64,000 nucleotides of DNA from Ochromonas danica (GCA_015146655.1 VKHL01000015.1:237064-301063), one strand, 5' to 3'. Shown: positions 44,037-54,635, counted from the stretch's first letter. Numbers and translations: made by a program. The notes: generated by a model not told the origin, from the letters alone.

Positions 44037-47000
44037 ATGAGAATGGGAGGAATGTTAACAGTTCTGCTACTTCTCTTAGCTTTGACACTGGGGACTCTGG
44101 ATACTTCCTCAGCCACCTTAACAGCTGCCTCTTCTTCTTCGCAATCAGCTACTGAGCCATCCAGTCTTCCTTCAGCACAGCCTTCGACTGAGCCTACCGT
44201 AATCCCCACGGCCCAACCCTCCGCACAACCAAGCCAAGAGCCTTCTTCTCAACCTTCCAGCCAACCAACGAGTGAACCATCCTCGCAACCGTCGAATGAA
44301 CCATCTGGCTGTCCTTCCTCTCAACCCTCGAGTAAACCTAGTGGCTGTCCTTCTTCGACACCTTCTTCTCAACCTTCCAAGCAGCCATCGGCTTTACCAA
44401 CTGTATTTCCTTCTTCTCAACCCACTTCCTCGCCCAGTTCGCCACCCTCCTCTCAACCCTCCTCTCAACCTACCACCCAGCCCACATATCAGCCATCATC
44501 TCCCTCAGCTATCCCATCTTCACGTCCTTCCACCCAACCTTCTTCTCAGCCCTCCTCCCAACCTACCACCCAACCCTCCTCTCAACCTACCACCCAACCC
44601 ACCCAGCCATCTGTCCAGCCCTCATCTCAGCCTACCACCCAACCCTCCTCTCAACCTACCACCCAACCCACCCAGCCATCTGCACAGCCTTCCTCTCACC
44701 CAAGCAGCCCTTCTTGTTGTCCCAGCTCTCAACCAACAAGCCAGCCCACCTCCCGCACTTCTTCAATCGAATTAAAACTTAACCAGTGGATTTCGTGTCC
44801 ATTTTACTCCACGGACAATACCAATTCGGCGACTAATTCTATGGCCTACATTTGTACCTTTACTCTTTGTCCGGGATACGAAATTGGCTTATACTTTACC
44901 GCTGATTACTGGCTTGCATCGCGCCTTACAAACAGCAGTGGTTACGAGTACTTTACTTGCAACACTGCGTCTTTGACTTGCCCTTCTTACTATAAGCCTC
45001 CTCTGTCAAGTTGTATTACCATGTACTTATGGGAAGGGTGCATAGATGATTGGTATTGCTCTGGACGGGTTTCAATCCATTTGGTGGTCGATACGGCTTC
45101 TCCTACAATAATGCCAACCATGCCTCCTTCCGCATTACCTACCAAATCTCCAACACCGCTTCCTAGTTTCAGACCATCTCCTAAGCCAACCTCTCAACCT
45201 ACTTCTCAACCAAGCAGCCAACCATCATCTCAGCCAACCGTACAACCAAGCTGCCAGCCAACATCTCTGCCATCTTCCCAACCGACATCTCTACCATCTT
45301 CCCTACCAACAAGACAACCAACGGCTGAGCCCACATGTTATCCTAGCAGCCAGCCATCATCTCGGCCTACAGCCCAACCCACATCAAGTCCTACCAACCC
45401 TACCTCTCAACCTTCCGGCCAACCATCTTGTTGTCCTTCGGCTCAACCTTCTAGAACACCCTCTTCAGAACCTACGAATCAACCCACGTCTCAGCCCAGT
45501 GGAGAGCCTACATCCCAACCATCTGCTATCCCATCTTCTCAGCCATCAGATCAACCCAGCAGCAGTCCATTGGGTCAGCCAACATCGATCCCTACTTCCT
45601 CACCGTCGAGTCAGCCTTCTGACCAGCCTTCCTCCCAGCCTTCTTCTCAACCATCAGGTAGACCTTCTGCTCAACCTTCTAGGCAGCCCTCCGTCCATCC
45701 ATCTAGTCAGCCGTCTGACCAGCCTTCCTCCCGACCTTCTTCCCAACCATCAGGGAGACCCTCTGCTCAACCTTCTAGCCAGCCCTCTGTCCATCCTTCC
45801 AGTCAGCCCTCGGCCAAGCCTTCCTCTTTCCCTACGGTGGATGTGAGCAGCTTGGGAGAGATGCTTCGATCTTCTCCGAGCTACCATCCAAGAAGCTTGG
45901 GCGGGATGGTGGCTTGGAATGTTTCTGGCACTGTGTGGTGGTGGGAAGGGGATGAGAAGCAGAAGCAGGATGGATCGCTAACAGTGTTCAACGTGAGGTC
46001 GAAGCTGTGTGAGAGTTCATCGAATGTGTCTGAGTTGGAGTTGAACATGATGGCGGTGATCTCGAGCAAGAATGGGTATGTGGGTTTGCTGCGGGATGGT
46101 CGTTTCGTAGCGTGGGGATCGGAGGTGTCGATCTCAGGGTGGGAGCAACATGTGTCGTGTGGGGTTGAGAGTGTGGGTGGGAGTGTGAATGTGAGTGTGT
46201 TGGGTGGTGTGAGCTGGTGGGGTTTAGTGTGGTTGGTGAGCACGGATGCGTCGTTCGCAGGTGTGAACAAGACAGGAGGAGTGGTATCGTTCGGAGCAGC
46301 AAGTCATGGCGGTGAGGTGTCGTCATCTTGTGCATCTTATGTGTCAAGCGGAGTGTTGGGTATCGCAGCTGCGTCGAGTGGCGCTTACGCGGCGTGGAGA
46401 AGGGATGGGAAGGTGTGTAGCTGGGGCAATGCGTGGGCCGGAGGAGGCGTCTCTTCGTGGCAGCAGGATGGATCGCTGAAGGGTGTTAGGGGGAAGCACG
46501 TGACGTTGAATGTGAGCGAGTCCCTTCATGATGTGAAGATGATCGTGGCGTCGGAGGCAGCGTTCGCGGCGTTGCGAGGCAATGGGTATGTGGTGAGTTG
46601 GGGGAATTGTTACTATGGTGGGTGTGCTCCAGCGGATCTTCCTCGGTTGTCGTGGCTGGTATCGGGTAGTCAAGTGTTTGTGGGAGTGAAGGCGGAAGGT
46701 CGAGGTCAGATCGTGGCGTGGGGTAAGTCGGATGTGGGTGGAGTAATTCCCGAGTCAGTGTCGACCGCGTTGTATGAGGAGGAAGTGGTGTATATCGAGT
46801 GCAATCGCGGGTCGGTGTCAGTGTTGACATCTGTAGGTGGTTTGTATTGTTGGGGTCGATCTAGCTATGGAGGGAACTGCAGTTCTGTTTCTTCTGCTTT
46901 CAAGAGCACGTCTGGAGAAGGAGAAGGAGTGGGAGATGGAGTCGGGGAGGTGAGATTGGTGAGCTCGGATCGAGCATTTGCCGCTTGGCGCGAAGGAGGT

Positions 47001-47360
47001 GAGGTGAGGGTGTGGGGAGACAGTGGGTATGGAGGCGAGATGTCTGAGGAGGAGAGGTTGTGGGCGTCGAGTGGAGTGCAGAAGGTGGTGTCTTCTCAAG
47101 GAGCGTTTGCAGCGTTGAGGCAGGATGGCAGTGTGTTATGTTGGGGTCATGGTGGGTATGGAGGAGACATGTCTTCTGTGTCGTGGTTGCTGGGAGGAGG
47201 TGTGGTGGAGTTGCATGGTGGCGAGCTGTCGTTTATGGCGGTGAGGTCGGATGGGTTGTTGGTGGGGTGGGGGAATAATGGTGTGTTTGTTGATGGCAGT
47301 TCAGTGAGTTCAGTGTCAGTGTCAAGTGCATCTTCGATGAAGTGGGAAGATTTGATGTGA
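44037..47360 (+). CDS. Secreted Pro-Ser-Gln-Pro repeat protein with C-terminal WG/RCC1-like repeats
   Basis: Single exon, 1107 aa. A signal peptide covers residues about 1-26. Two long low-complexity blocks of P-S-S-Q-P-S/P-T-S-Q-P type follow (about 38-240 and 358-605). They flank a Cys-containing globular piece (about 243-355; eight or more Cys, for example FTLCPGYEIGLYFTAD and WEGCIDDWYCSG). From about 620 the protein has roughly eight WG units of the form FAALR.DGSV.CWG..GYGG, a pattern close to RCC1-type propellers. Such Pro-Ser-Gln plus WG combinations are known to me mainly from ochrophytes and other heterokonts. The role is probably extracellular or cell-surface, with the Pro-rich parts as glycosylated stalks. 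The DNA strand bias reverses between the stalk and the WG part. Confidence 0.85.
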   Translation: MRMGGMLTVLLLLLALTLGTLDTSSATLTAASSSSQSATEPSSLPSAQPSTEPTVIPTAQPSAQPSQEPSSQPSSQPTSEPSSQPSNEPSGCPSSQPSSKPSGCPSSTPSSQPSKQPSALPTVFPSSQPTSSPSSPPSSQPSSQPTTQPTYQPSSPSAIPSSRPSTQPSSQPSSQPTTQPSSQPTTQPTQPSVQPSSQPTTQPSSQPTTQPTQPSAQPSSHPSSPSCCPSSQPTSQPTSRTSSIELKLNQWISCPFYSTDNTNSATNSMAYICTFTLCPGYEIGLYFTADYWLASRLTNSSGYEYFTCNTASLTCPSYYKPPLSSCITMYLWEGCIDDWYCSGRVSIHLVVDTASPTIMPTMPPSALPTKSPTPLPSFRPSPKPTSQPTSQPSSQPSSQPTVQPSCQPTSLPSSQPTSLPSSLPTRQPTAEPTCYPSSQPSSRPTAQPTSSPTNPTSQPSGQPSCCPSAQPSRTPSSEPTNQPTSQPSGEPTSQPSAIPSSQPSDQPSSSPLGQPTSIPTSSPSSQPSDQPSSQPSSQPSGRPSAQPSRQPSVHPSSQPSDQPSSRPSSQPSGRPSAQPSSQPSVHPSSQPSAKPSSFPTVDVSSLGEMLRSSPSYHPRSLGGMVAWNVSGTVWWWEGDEKQKQDGSLTVFNVRSKLCESSSNVSELELNMMAVISSKNGYVGLLRDGRFVAWGSEVSISGWEQHVSCGVESVGGSVNVSVLGGVSWWGLVWLVSTDASFAGVNKTGGVVSFGAASHGGEVSSSCASYVSSGVLGIAAASSGAYAAWRRDGKVCSWGNAWAGGGVSSWQQDGSLKGVRGKHVTLNVSESLHDVKMIVASEAAFAALRGNGYVVSWGNCYYGGCAPADLPRLSWLVSGSQVFVGVKAEGRGQIVAWGKSDVGGVIPESVSTALYEEEVVYIECNRGSVSVLTSVGGLYCWGRSSYGGNCSSVSSAFKSTSGEGEGVGDGVGEVRLVSSDRAFAAWREGGEVRVWGDSGYGGEMSEEERLWASSGVQKVVSSQGAFAALRQDGSVLCWGHGGYGGDMSSVSWLLGGGVVELHGGELSFMAVRSDGLLVGWGNNGVFVDGSSVSSVSVSSASSMKWEDLM

Positions 47361-48077
47361 TGCTTCTGTTCAGCAGTGCAAGTTATTGACTGCACAGATC
47401 ACTAGTCTTGTTGGTGTTAGTTTCTTTTTCTGTTTCTTTGTTCCAAAGAGTTGATTCCTATATACTGTGATGTGTACGACGCAGGTGAGGTGTAGTTTAA
47501 TGCGGTTTGATCGTCGTTGACATCATTATCATTGTATCATACAATGCCATCATACAATGGCATTTCTGTCTTGTAGTGCCTGTGATTATCTCTGTAGTTC
47601 AAGTGTGCAGAACCCTTTGGTGCTTCTGTCTTGTTCTATTCCTGCTACTTGAGCAGTGTGTGGTGGTTTCCAATCATGCAGTTCCTATCATGTAATCCTC
47701 TGATTCACAGGCTTCTTAGAAAGGTGATTTCTGTTTTGAGATGAAATCGAAGTAGAAGAAGTGTGTGTTATTTGATTTCAAGTTTTGTAACCTCTTGTGT
47801 GAAGTAACTTTAGTAGCAATCAAATCAAATCATCAAGACAGACAATGCTCGTCTAATAGATTTCTAACTAAAGAAATCTCTGACTTGATACTGAAATTTA
47901 GTTGTACTGTGCTGGAAGTTCCCAATCAAAACGCTTCCTGTTGTAAGCTTAGTCTAATCTTGTCTTAGCTAAGTTAAGACAATTGAGGAAATACATATTA
48001 CAGTGAGTATTTTCTTAACTGTCTTAACTTAAGATGAGAGTATGGTGGGAGGCAGCAGAAGTTGACAAGAAAGAGAA
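47361..48077. other. Intergenic, no gene seen
   Basis: AT-rich 717 bp between two plus-strand genes. Contains a short imperfect palindrome around ACAATGCCATCATACAATGG (about 47541-47560) and CTTAAC/GTTAAG-rich stretches at about 47965-48040. Confidence 0.5.
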
Positions 48078-49244
48078 ATGTTGACCTTCGTGACCTTCTT
48101 GGCTTGTTGGGTGGCTTTTATCCTAGCCGATCCTGTTGTCATCCCTCCAAGATATGAATATCCCCAAATAATTTCCCATCGAGGAGCCTGCGGCTATCTG
48201 CCGGAGCATTCCCTGCAAGCCTACCAGCTGGCCATGGAGCTGGGCACTGACTACGTGGAGACTGACCTCTGCTTGTCCAAGGATGGGTAAGCTTGTCCCC
48301 CTCGCCTCACAGACTTCCTCCTCACAGTCTGTTTGTTGTGGCGCAGAGTGTTTGTGGCCATGCATGACCTCACTCTGGACAACACCACCAATGTGGAGGA
48401 CTTCCCAGAATGGACTGACCGCAAGACCACCAAGAAAGTGGAAGGAGGCAGTATGACTGGCTACTTCGTCAGTGACTTCACTCTAGCAGAGTTGAAGAGC
48501 CTTCGCTTGAAGCAGCGCCTCTACGAGCGCAACACGTTGTCGAACCTCTTCTTCTCCATCCCCACCCTGCAGGAGATCATCAGCCTCGTGCAGTCCTTCT
48601 ACCTCAACACGAAGCGCTCGGTTGGTCTCTACATCGAGATCAAGAAGCCATCTTACTCGCGTGCCATGGGCTTCCCTCTCGAGGACATGCTGCTAGCCAA
48701 TCTCTCTGCCGCGGGGTATGACGTCTACCGCAAGACTAATCCTCCTCCTGCTTCTCCTTCTCCTTCTCGCACTTCAGCGGCTAACATGACCTCTCAGGTG
48801 CTGCCCGTCATCTATGAGTGCTTTGACGAGAAGTCTCTCTTGATCATGCGGGAGCGCTCCTCCCTGCCTCTCGTGCAACTGCTTGAGAAGCAGTCCGCTA
48901 CCTTCTGGAACACTTCCACGATGAATGCCATTGCTCGCTACAGCGATGCCATTGGGCCGGAGAAGTCCTTCCTGGAGGACTGCTCCTTCGAGGAGGCGAA
49001 GGCCAAGGTGGACATGATCTATGGGGCTGGCCTGCGCATCCATCCCTGGACCTTCCGCGCCGATCAAGACATCGGGGAGGTCTTCCAAGGAGACTTCGAG
49101 GCCGAGGAGACTTTCTTTTACTGCTGCCTGGGAATCGATGCGTTCTTCACAGAGTTCCCAGACCAAGCGAGAGACTTACTGGCTCTGTTGCGCTCTTCTT
49201 CCTTCTCTCCTTGTCCTATCGATTGCGCTGCTTATCGTCGTTAA
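48078..49244 (+). CDS. Secreted glycerophosphodiester phosphodiesterase (GDPD)
   Basis: Two exons (48078-48286, 48347-49244; 368 aa) around a 60-bp intron. A signal peptide is followed by ISHRGACGYLPEHSLQAY, with the catalytic His-Arg-Gly and the Glu of the GDPD fold, then DYVETDLCLSKDG and FVAMHDLTLDNTTN (second His). The intron cuts exactly inside the SKDGVFVAMHD motif. The C-terminal half keeps YIEIKKP and the final AWESMRS-type strand as GIDAFFTEFPDQARDLL. The enzyme hydrolyses glycerophosphodiesters to glycerol-3-phosphate and an alcohol; a secreted form may serve phosphate scavenging. Confidence 0.93.
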
Positions 49245-49615
49245 TGATCTTCTACTAGTCCACGTAGTACTAGTTATCATCATTGGGTTGGTCGGGTTGG
49301 TGGAATGGCAAGGCTTCTCTCTCGGGTATTGCCATTCTCTCCTTCTCCTCCTCATGATAGGTATGGAGCATGTTTAGTTTGTAGGAAGCATGAGAACTAT
49401 TTCATATTGTGGTTGTACAGATAGACTAGTTTAGGTTGTAACGTTAATTGTACTGTAGTTTTATGGAACAATCGAGTAACATCGCTGCTGTATGAAACTC
49501 TAATATTCAGAGTTAAAAGAGTGAAATAGCACTAAGGAAGGTCGTATTTTGGATTTGATCAAGTTTGATTGAAAATCAATCTGCTGTCAATAGTTATTGT
49601 TGGTGTGAATAGAAA
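49245..49615. other. Intergenic, no gene seen
   Basis: Short gap between GDPD and the dehydrogenase gene. Nothing recognised. Confidence 0.45.
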
Positions 49616-51146
49616 ATGAGTTTGATAGGGTCTGGTTTGTGTCTCTTCTACCATCTCAGCTTGGATGTCTTCCGCATCTCCACGATGGAGATTGACAACT
49701 ATGGGGTGACCTTCTTGGAGACTTCTCTGTCCGCCGCCCTCACAGGACTGACGCATTTCCTCTCCAACCAGTCCGCCACTCTCACCTTGGTACACTACAC
49801 TACACTACACTACACTACACACCTGTCCCTCTCTAACATGACCTTGGTGGACAGGTGCCATCTCTGCTCTGCACAGCTGCTCACTTCGCTCTGGCACGAT
49901 TTGTTCGTCGCAAATACGTCACAGGCCAGCGCTTTAAAGAAGTCGACCTCACTGGGAAAGTCTATATCATCACAGGGGCTAATGCAGGTATCGGGTTTGA
50001 AACTTGCAAGCAGTTGGTTCGCATGGGCGGCACGGTGGTCATGGCCTGTCGCTCGGCGGAGCGCGCCAACGAGGCCAAGCAAGCCATCCTCGACGAAGTG
50101 CATGCGCCGCCTTCCAAGGTGAGGTCGACCTCTGCTAGCCATTGTTATCGTAATAATGTTAGTTATAACCTCTGTGACTGTAACTGTGGTGGCTCTACTG
50201 GATGGAGTAGATCATCTTCCTTCCGCTTGATTTGGGCAGTCTGGACAGTGTGCGCAGCTTCGCCAAGGTGAGCTTGACTGACTGACTGACTGACTGACTG
50301 ACTGACTGACTGACTGACTGACTGACTGACTGACTGACTGACTGACTGACTGACTGACTGACTGACCGCCTGCTTGCTAACCTCAACTAACATGTCTTTG
50401 GTTGCGCTTAACAGGAGTTTTTAGCGTTACAACTGCCACTGCATGGACTGGTGAATAACGCGGGCTTGATGAACAGCAGCAGACAACTCTCCAAGGATGG
50501 CCTGGAGATGATGTTCCAGGCCAACCATCTTGGGCACTTTCTACTCACAAAGCTCTTGCTGCCTGCTCTCGAACAGTCAAGGTCAAGTGGATACTACAGA
50601 GCTGTCTAACCATCGTGTGGCTTAACTCTTCTTGTCTTCCCCTCTGCTTGTCTTTGTAGTGGCCGTGTAGTCAATCTGACGTCTGTGCTGCACAAATTAG
50701 CCAAAAAGCTGGATTTGGACGATTTGCAAGCTGAGAAATACTATGAGCTCTTCTATACTTATGGCCAGACGAAGCTATCTAACATCCTTTTCACGAAAGA
50801 GTTGCAACAGAGAGTTGACGGAAATGGAGGTCGTGTGACTTGTTATGCGGTGCATCCTGGATGTGTTCGCACAGAGGTGACGCGAGGTATGCATTGGGTT
50901 ATGCGTCTTGGCAACCAGCTGGCAGCACCTCTGCTCTTGCTCTTGCAGAAGACTCCCGAGGAAGGAGCTTATTGCAGTGTCTTCGCAGCGAGCGATCCTG
51001 ACCTTCCTCATCGCGCAGAGGCTCGCGGCGGCTATCTCTTCCACTGCCAACTCGAGTCAACTGGGGCAGCTGCCAAGGATGGAGAGACAGCCAAACGGCT
51101 CTGGGAAATCAGCGAGCATTTGATTGACTCATGCAGCAAGAAGTAG
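49616..51146 (+). CDS. Short-chain dehydrogenase, retinol-dehydrogenase-like
   Basis: Five exons (49616-49789, 49855-50118, 50211-50267, 50415-50581, 50660-51146) join in frame to 382 aa. An alternative ATG at 49685 gives a shorter N-terminus. The NAD(P)-binding motif TGANAGIG lies after VDLTGKVYII, followed by the cofactor-selective VVMACRS. The NNAG motif (LVNNAGLMNSS) and the catalytic Tyr-Lys pair (YTYGQTKLSN) are present, as is the Ser of VNLTSVLH. The family oxidises or reduces alcohols, ketones or lipids at membranes. The hydrophobic N-terminus suggests membrane attachment. Intron 1 is made largely of CACTA repeats and intron 3 of ACTG repeats. Confidence 0.88.
50275..50366. repeat. 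(ACTG)n microsatellite in intron 3 of the dehydrogenase gene
   Basis: About 92 bp of uninterrupted ACTG units, roughly 23 copies, lying a few bases after the GT donor. Confidence 0.95.
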
Positions 51147-51336
51147 TTGTTACAGCATCATCATCATCACTAACTGCTGTCGTACTGTATGCTAGTATAG
51201 GTTTATGGGTATACCATAAAGATCATTGTCATAACAGGATGCTCATAGAAGACTCAGTGCACGAGAGAGATCGCCTTCATGCAACACAGAATCAACACGG
51301 AATCCTCCGATGTGAACTACTTGTAGTCAACACAGA

Positions 51337-52314
51337 TTAGCGCATACTCGATGAGAAGCCAAACATCTCCCGAGGCTTTCGAGCGGGAGGGAAGGAGTCC
51401 ATCTCCTCCGAGTCTATCATATCGTTATCCATCTCCAGCTGCTCTCTCACTGCGGACTTGCGCTCATCCGCCGCTGCTTGGAGCTTCTTCTGGTTCAACT
51501 CGCCTTGCCTCTTCTGTTCGGACAAGAAAGAATTGTTTTGCTGTACGGCGAGTGTGAGAGCCTCTGTAGTGGCTTTCCAAGCGTTGAGATGGCGTAACAG
51601 AGCAGGGAAGGTCGAGGGCTGCACGTCTCGACTGGCCACGCGGAAGACTCGCAGCTGTTGCTCCTTCTGGTCCAGCTTGCCTTCCAGCAGGCCAGCATAG
51701 ATAGTCTCCACGAGAAGGTCTTCTAGTTCTCGCGTGGATTGCAGGCCTAACGCGGTCTGAAGGGAGGAGTAGGCGAGGAAGGAGTGCTTGGCGGCGAGGG
51801 AGAGCAAAGTGAGCTGTCGGAGCTTGGCCAGCTGCTGCTCGGACATTTCGATGTAGTCATGTGGGTGGGCTAGAAGAACACAAGGGAGTCAACATCTCCA
51901 CTAGCACTGCAGCAGACAGGTCGGATGGGTCACCCTCACTGTGGTCTAACCTGTGTAGTCCGCGTAGCTGCCATAGGCGAAGAGGGCCAGCGAGTTGTAC
52001 TCCTTGTTGAACTCACTCTCTGCTAGCTAGAGGGCAGACAAGCAGCAGTGAGGAAGTGTGAGAGCACAGAGAGACAGAGACAGTTGAGGCAGTACGTGTC
52101 TGTGTCTGTGTCTGTGTCTGTGTCTGTGTCTGTGTCTGTCTGTGTTAGTGTTAGTGTCTGCATTTGGCTGACTCACCGATTGAACAGAAGGAATAGAGAG
52201 AAGCTCTCCGAAGACAAAGATCCTCTTATGGTTGAGAACTTGTTGAACCAAAGCAGCACATGCTCTTCCTTTTTGTGCCTTGGCTAGAATGCAATACTGT
52301 TCCAATTCAGCCAT
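51337..52314 (-). CDS. CSN7: COP9 signalosome subunit 7 (CSN7)
   Basis: CSN7 is a PCI-domain subunit of the complex that removes NEDD8 from cullin ubiquitin ligases. Three exons (52314-52177, 52026-51951, 51869-51337) give 248 aa. The join reads FVFGELLSIPSVQS-LAESEFNKEYNSLALFAYGS, which is the CSN7 core pattern. LAKLRQLTLLSLAAKHSFLA and ELEDLLVETIYAGLLEGKLD follow, the PCI winged-helix part. The end is a charged helix and a Phe-containing tail. I chose the ATG at 52314 because MAELEQYCILAKAQKG aligns with the family start; an in-frame ATG at 52332 would add six residues. Confidence 0.9.
52096..52145. repeat. (TGTGTC)n microsatellite in intron 1 of CSN7
   Basis: About eight hexamer units, within the 150-bp first intron. 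Confidence 0.9.
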
Positions 52315-52845
52315 ATTTCCTTTTCTTGTCAAACCTGCTCTCAGTGGGCAATGTCAACTATTATTGTGATGCGATGGGCTGACTAGTTCCCTCCCACCGC
52401 AAATATATAATAGTTGACATTGCCTTTGATCTCTTTCAATAGTTGATATTGCCTTTGAAGCCATTTCCATTTGATAATTTGAATAATCCAATTGGATGTG
52501 GGTGGTCTACATTTTCCTTTTTGTTGAACGTTCACTTTTTGTCTGATGAATGGAAATTGCACGTCGTGTAAAGTTAACTGACCCTAACCTGTTTTTCCCC
52601 GTCGCACAGTGTTTTTGCTTGCTGTTTGTTGGTGTCTGCTAATAGTCCACTCTAACTAGCAGTCTACTGTAGCATAACCCTTATTACAAATAGTCCAGAC
52701 TACTCTCACCAAAATGTTTTCTGTTATTTTTTGTGGGAGCCGATGGTGCAGATTGGATCTTCAACTGCGGGACTTGTGGCGATGGTGAAAGCCAATCACA
52801 GCGATAAAGACAAGACAATCATAACAAACATCGATCAAGGCAATC
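52315..52845. other. Intergenic with an 18-bp inverted repeat
   Basis: Divergent gap between CSN7 and the ParA-type gene. The perfect inverted repeat at 52347-52364 and 52407-52424 starts GGCAATGTCAACT; a third, slightly changed copy of the right half lies at about 52437-52457. A plus-strand frame starting at 52731 is out of frame with the ParA exon and stops just before it. Confidence 0.6.
52347..52424. repeat. 18-bp inverted repeat (possible small fold-back element)
   Basis: The arms are exact reverse complements separated by 42 nt. They lie about 35-110 bp upstream of the CSN7 start. Confidence 0.8.
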
Positions 52846-54224
52846 ATGGCAGCTATGCATACTCGTACGACCGCGGAGGCTTTGGCCAACACTTGGTCTG
52901 GTCCTTCACAACAGCGCAAAATCATCTCTGTCTACGCTGAAAAAGGCGGAGTAGGTGAGCAGTAGTCTCAGTTCAAACGTTCAACTCTCTACCCGACTCT
53001 TCTTCTTGGGTTTTACCAGGAAAGACCACGACCAGTGCCACCTTGGCCTTTGAATATGCTGCGTTGGGTCACCGCGTCCTCATCTACGACTGTGATCCAC
53101 AACGCTCCCTCTCGGCGTGGCTTCTTCATCGCAAGTTCAACGAAGAACACGACAATCCTTTCGAGTACTACATGAACGTTAGTCCTGAGAACAAGCTGGG
53201 CGATCCACACGGCCCTGCGAACTTGGTTGACCAAATCACTCCCATTGCAAATCAGGGCATTAACACCGCACCTCTCCCCGCCAAGGTCGTCTACCTTGCT
53301 GGCAAAGTACGTGAGCGTGATGTGGAACCTGTGAACCGTGCAGATAATAATTGGGACCCAAGAGGTCGTGTCTTCCTAGTGCCAGGACACCGCCGTCTCA
53401 ACCGCTATGATTCAGACTTCGCCACAGCTAACGCCCTGCTCCCCATGATGAACAGTCAGGTCATGACCCTTGCTATGCCTTACCATTGCATCTTACGCAC
53501 GGGCAACGAATACGAGGCGGACACGATCATTCTGGATCTCAACCCGAGCAGTGGTTGGCTGAACACTGCTCTGCTGATGTCCTCGCATTACATCCTCGTA
53601 CCCACAGTCGCTGACTTCTTCTCCAACGAAATGGCTCGCAATCTCAGTCAGGCTATGCTCGAGATGCGCGATAATTGCCAGAGATTCACTGCGGTGTATG
53701 ATAGACTTTATCCGGGTCCGAACCACCTGGCTGGCACCCTGCGCTACCGCTTCCCCTCGCACCGCACCAAGATCATTGGATATGTCCTCACTCGCTTTTC
53801 CCTCGCTGTTGGGCAACCTACCTATCCCGTTCAGGCTGATGGCTTGATCGGTGACGACTTGCTGGCTGCCGAGCAGCGTTGGTTCGAACGCTTGAGAGCT
53901 AGCTTCGATCAACTGCATCATTTCCTTTTACCCCATGGACTTGTGGTTAACTCTGCCATCTACGAAAGGCTTCGGCGAGGACTCTGTTTGGGTAAGGTGC
54001 GTGACTACTTTGCATTGGGCGACAGGTCGCACGAGTATTCTCTGCCCGTCATCGCGTTATCACTCAGCCCGGAATTCAACATGCTGCATGCCACGAGGGA
54101 TCAACGAGAGCGCATTGCCGCTTTCCAGGAAATCTTCTGCTCAACTGTGCGCACTGTGGAGGCTCTCATCGCTGCGGACCGTGAGATGGACCCTACAAAC
54201 GATTCTTTTCCTAGCCTCGCTTAA
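52846..54224 (+). CDS. ParA/MinD-type partition ATPase
   Basis: Two exons (52846-52954, 53020-54224; 437 aa) with a GT-AG intron that falls inside the P-loop. The spliced frame reads ISVYAEKGGVGKTTTSATLA, the deviant Walker A of the ParA family with both lysines. VLIYDCDPQRSLSAWLL is the second signature, and TIILDLNPSSGWLNTALLMS is the Walker B region. The start at 52846 is the first ATG after an in-frame stop. ParA proteins segregate plasmids, chromosomes or other cargo by ATP-driven surface patterns. Unlike the MinD or NUBP proteins usual in eukaryotes, this one has the CDPQ and LNPS features of plasmid ParA and is longer. No clear organelle leader is visible. The function in this host is unknown. 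Confidence 0.88.
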
Positions 54225-54635
54225 AAGCGCATATAGTCGAATTACCACATTCTCATCACATGAAAGCACATGTAAATGCCTGATAGATAACATTAACTTG
54301 TTAATTTATAATTGAAAGTATCTTATTACCAGAGTTTATATTGTCATGCTAAAGTTAATAACCCTTGCCGTGAGATTTGCTTCAATGACTTCTCATTTGT
54401 ATTGCATCATCGGTTCTTATTGCTAGACTACCACTGTACTGTACACCCCTTGAACAATGTACTGTACACCCCTTGAACAATGTAGTCTACTGTACAAACT
54501 GTACCACTGCTGTCATGATGTAAACCCAACAGTACAGTAACGCGTTTCTGGATCGTCAAACTGTTTTTCTTTTCTGCCGTCATTCCACAAGATCCATCAT
54601 CACCTTGTTGGTATTGAAACAGTGTAGGAACTAGT
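54225..54635. other. Intergenic with a 2 x 23-bp tandem repeat
   Basis: The unit ACTGTACACCCCTTGAACAA plus TGT occurs at 54438-54460 and again at 54461-54483. Several GTAC/TGTACA strings continue to about 54540. They lie within 200 bp upstream of the amidase start and could be promoter elements. Confidence 0.6.

Noticed and set aside
44272-44775. Leu/Pro-rich frame inside the Pro-Ser-Gln gene
   Set aside because: It is the shifted frame of the repeat on the same strand, and the signal peptide and WG domain belong to the other frame.
45881-47395. Several Thr/His/Pro-rich minus-strand frames opposite the WG repeats
   Set aside because: They arise from the extreme G/T bias of the coding strand; no start context, domain or splice logic.
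50163-50393. Minus-strand frame coding an SVSQSVSQ repeat protein
   Set aside because: It is the translation of the ACTG microsatellite in an intron; no other coding feature.
52731-52940. 69-aa frame before the ParA gene
   Set aside because: It overlaps the ParA first exon in another frame and stops just after; the P-loop requires the frame starting at 52846.
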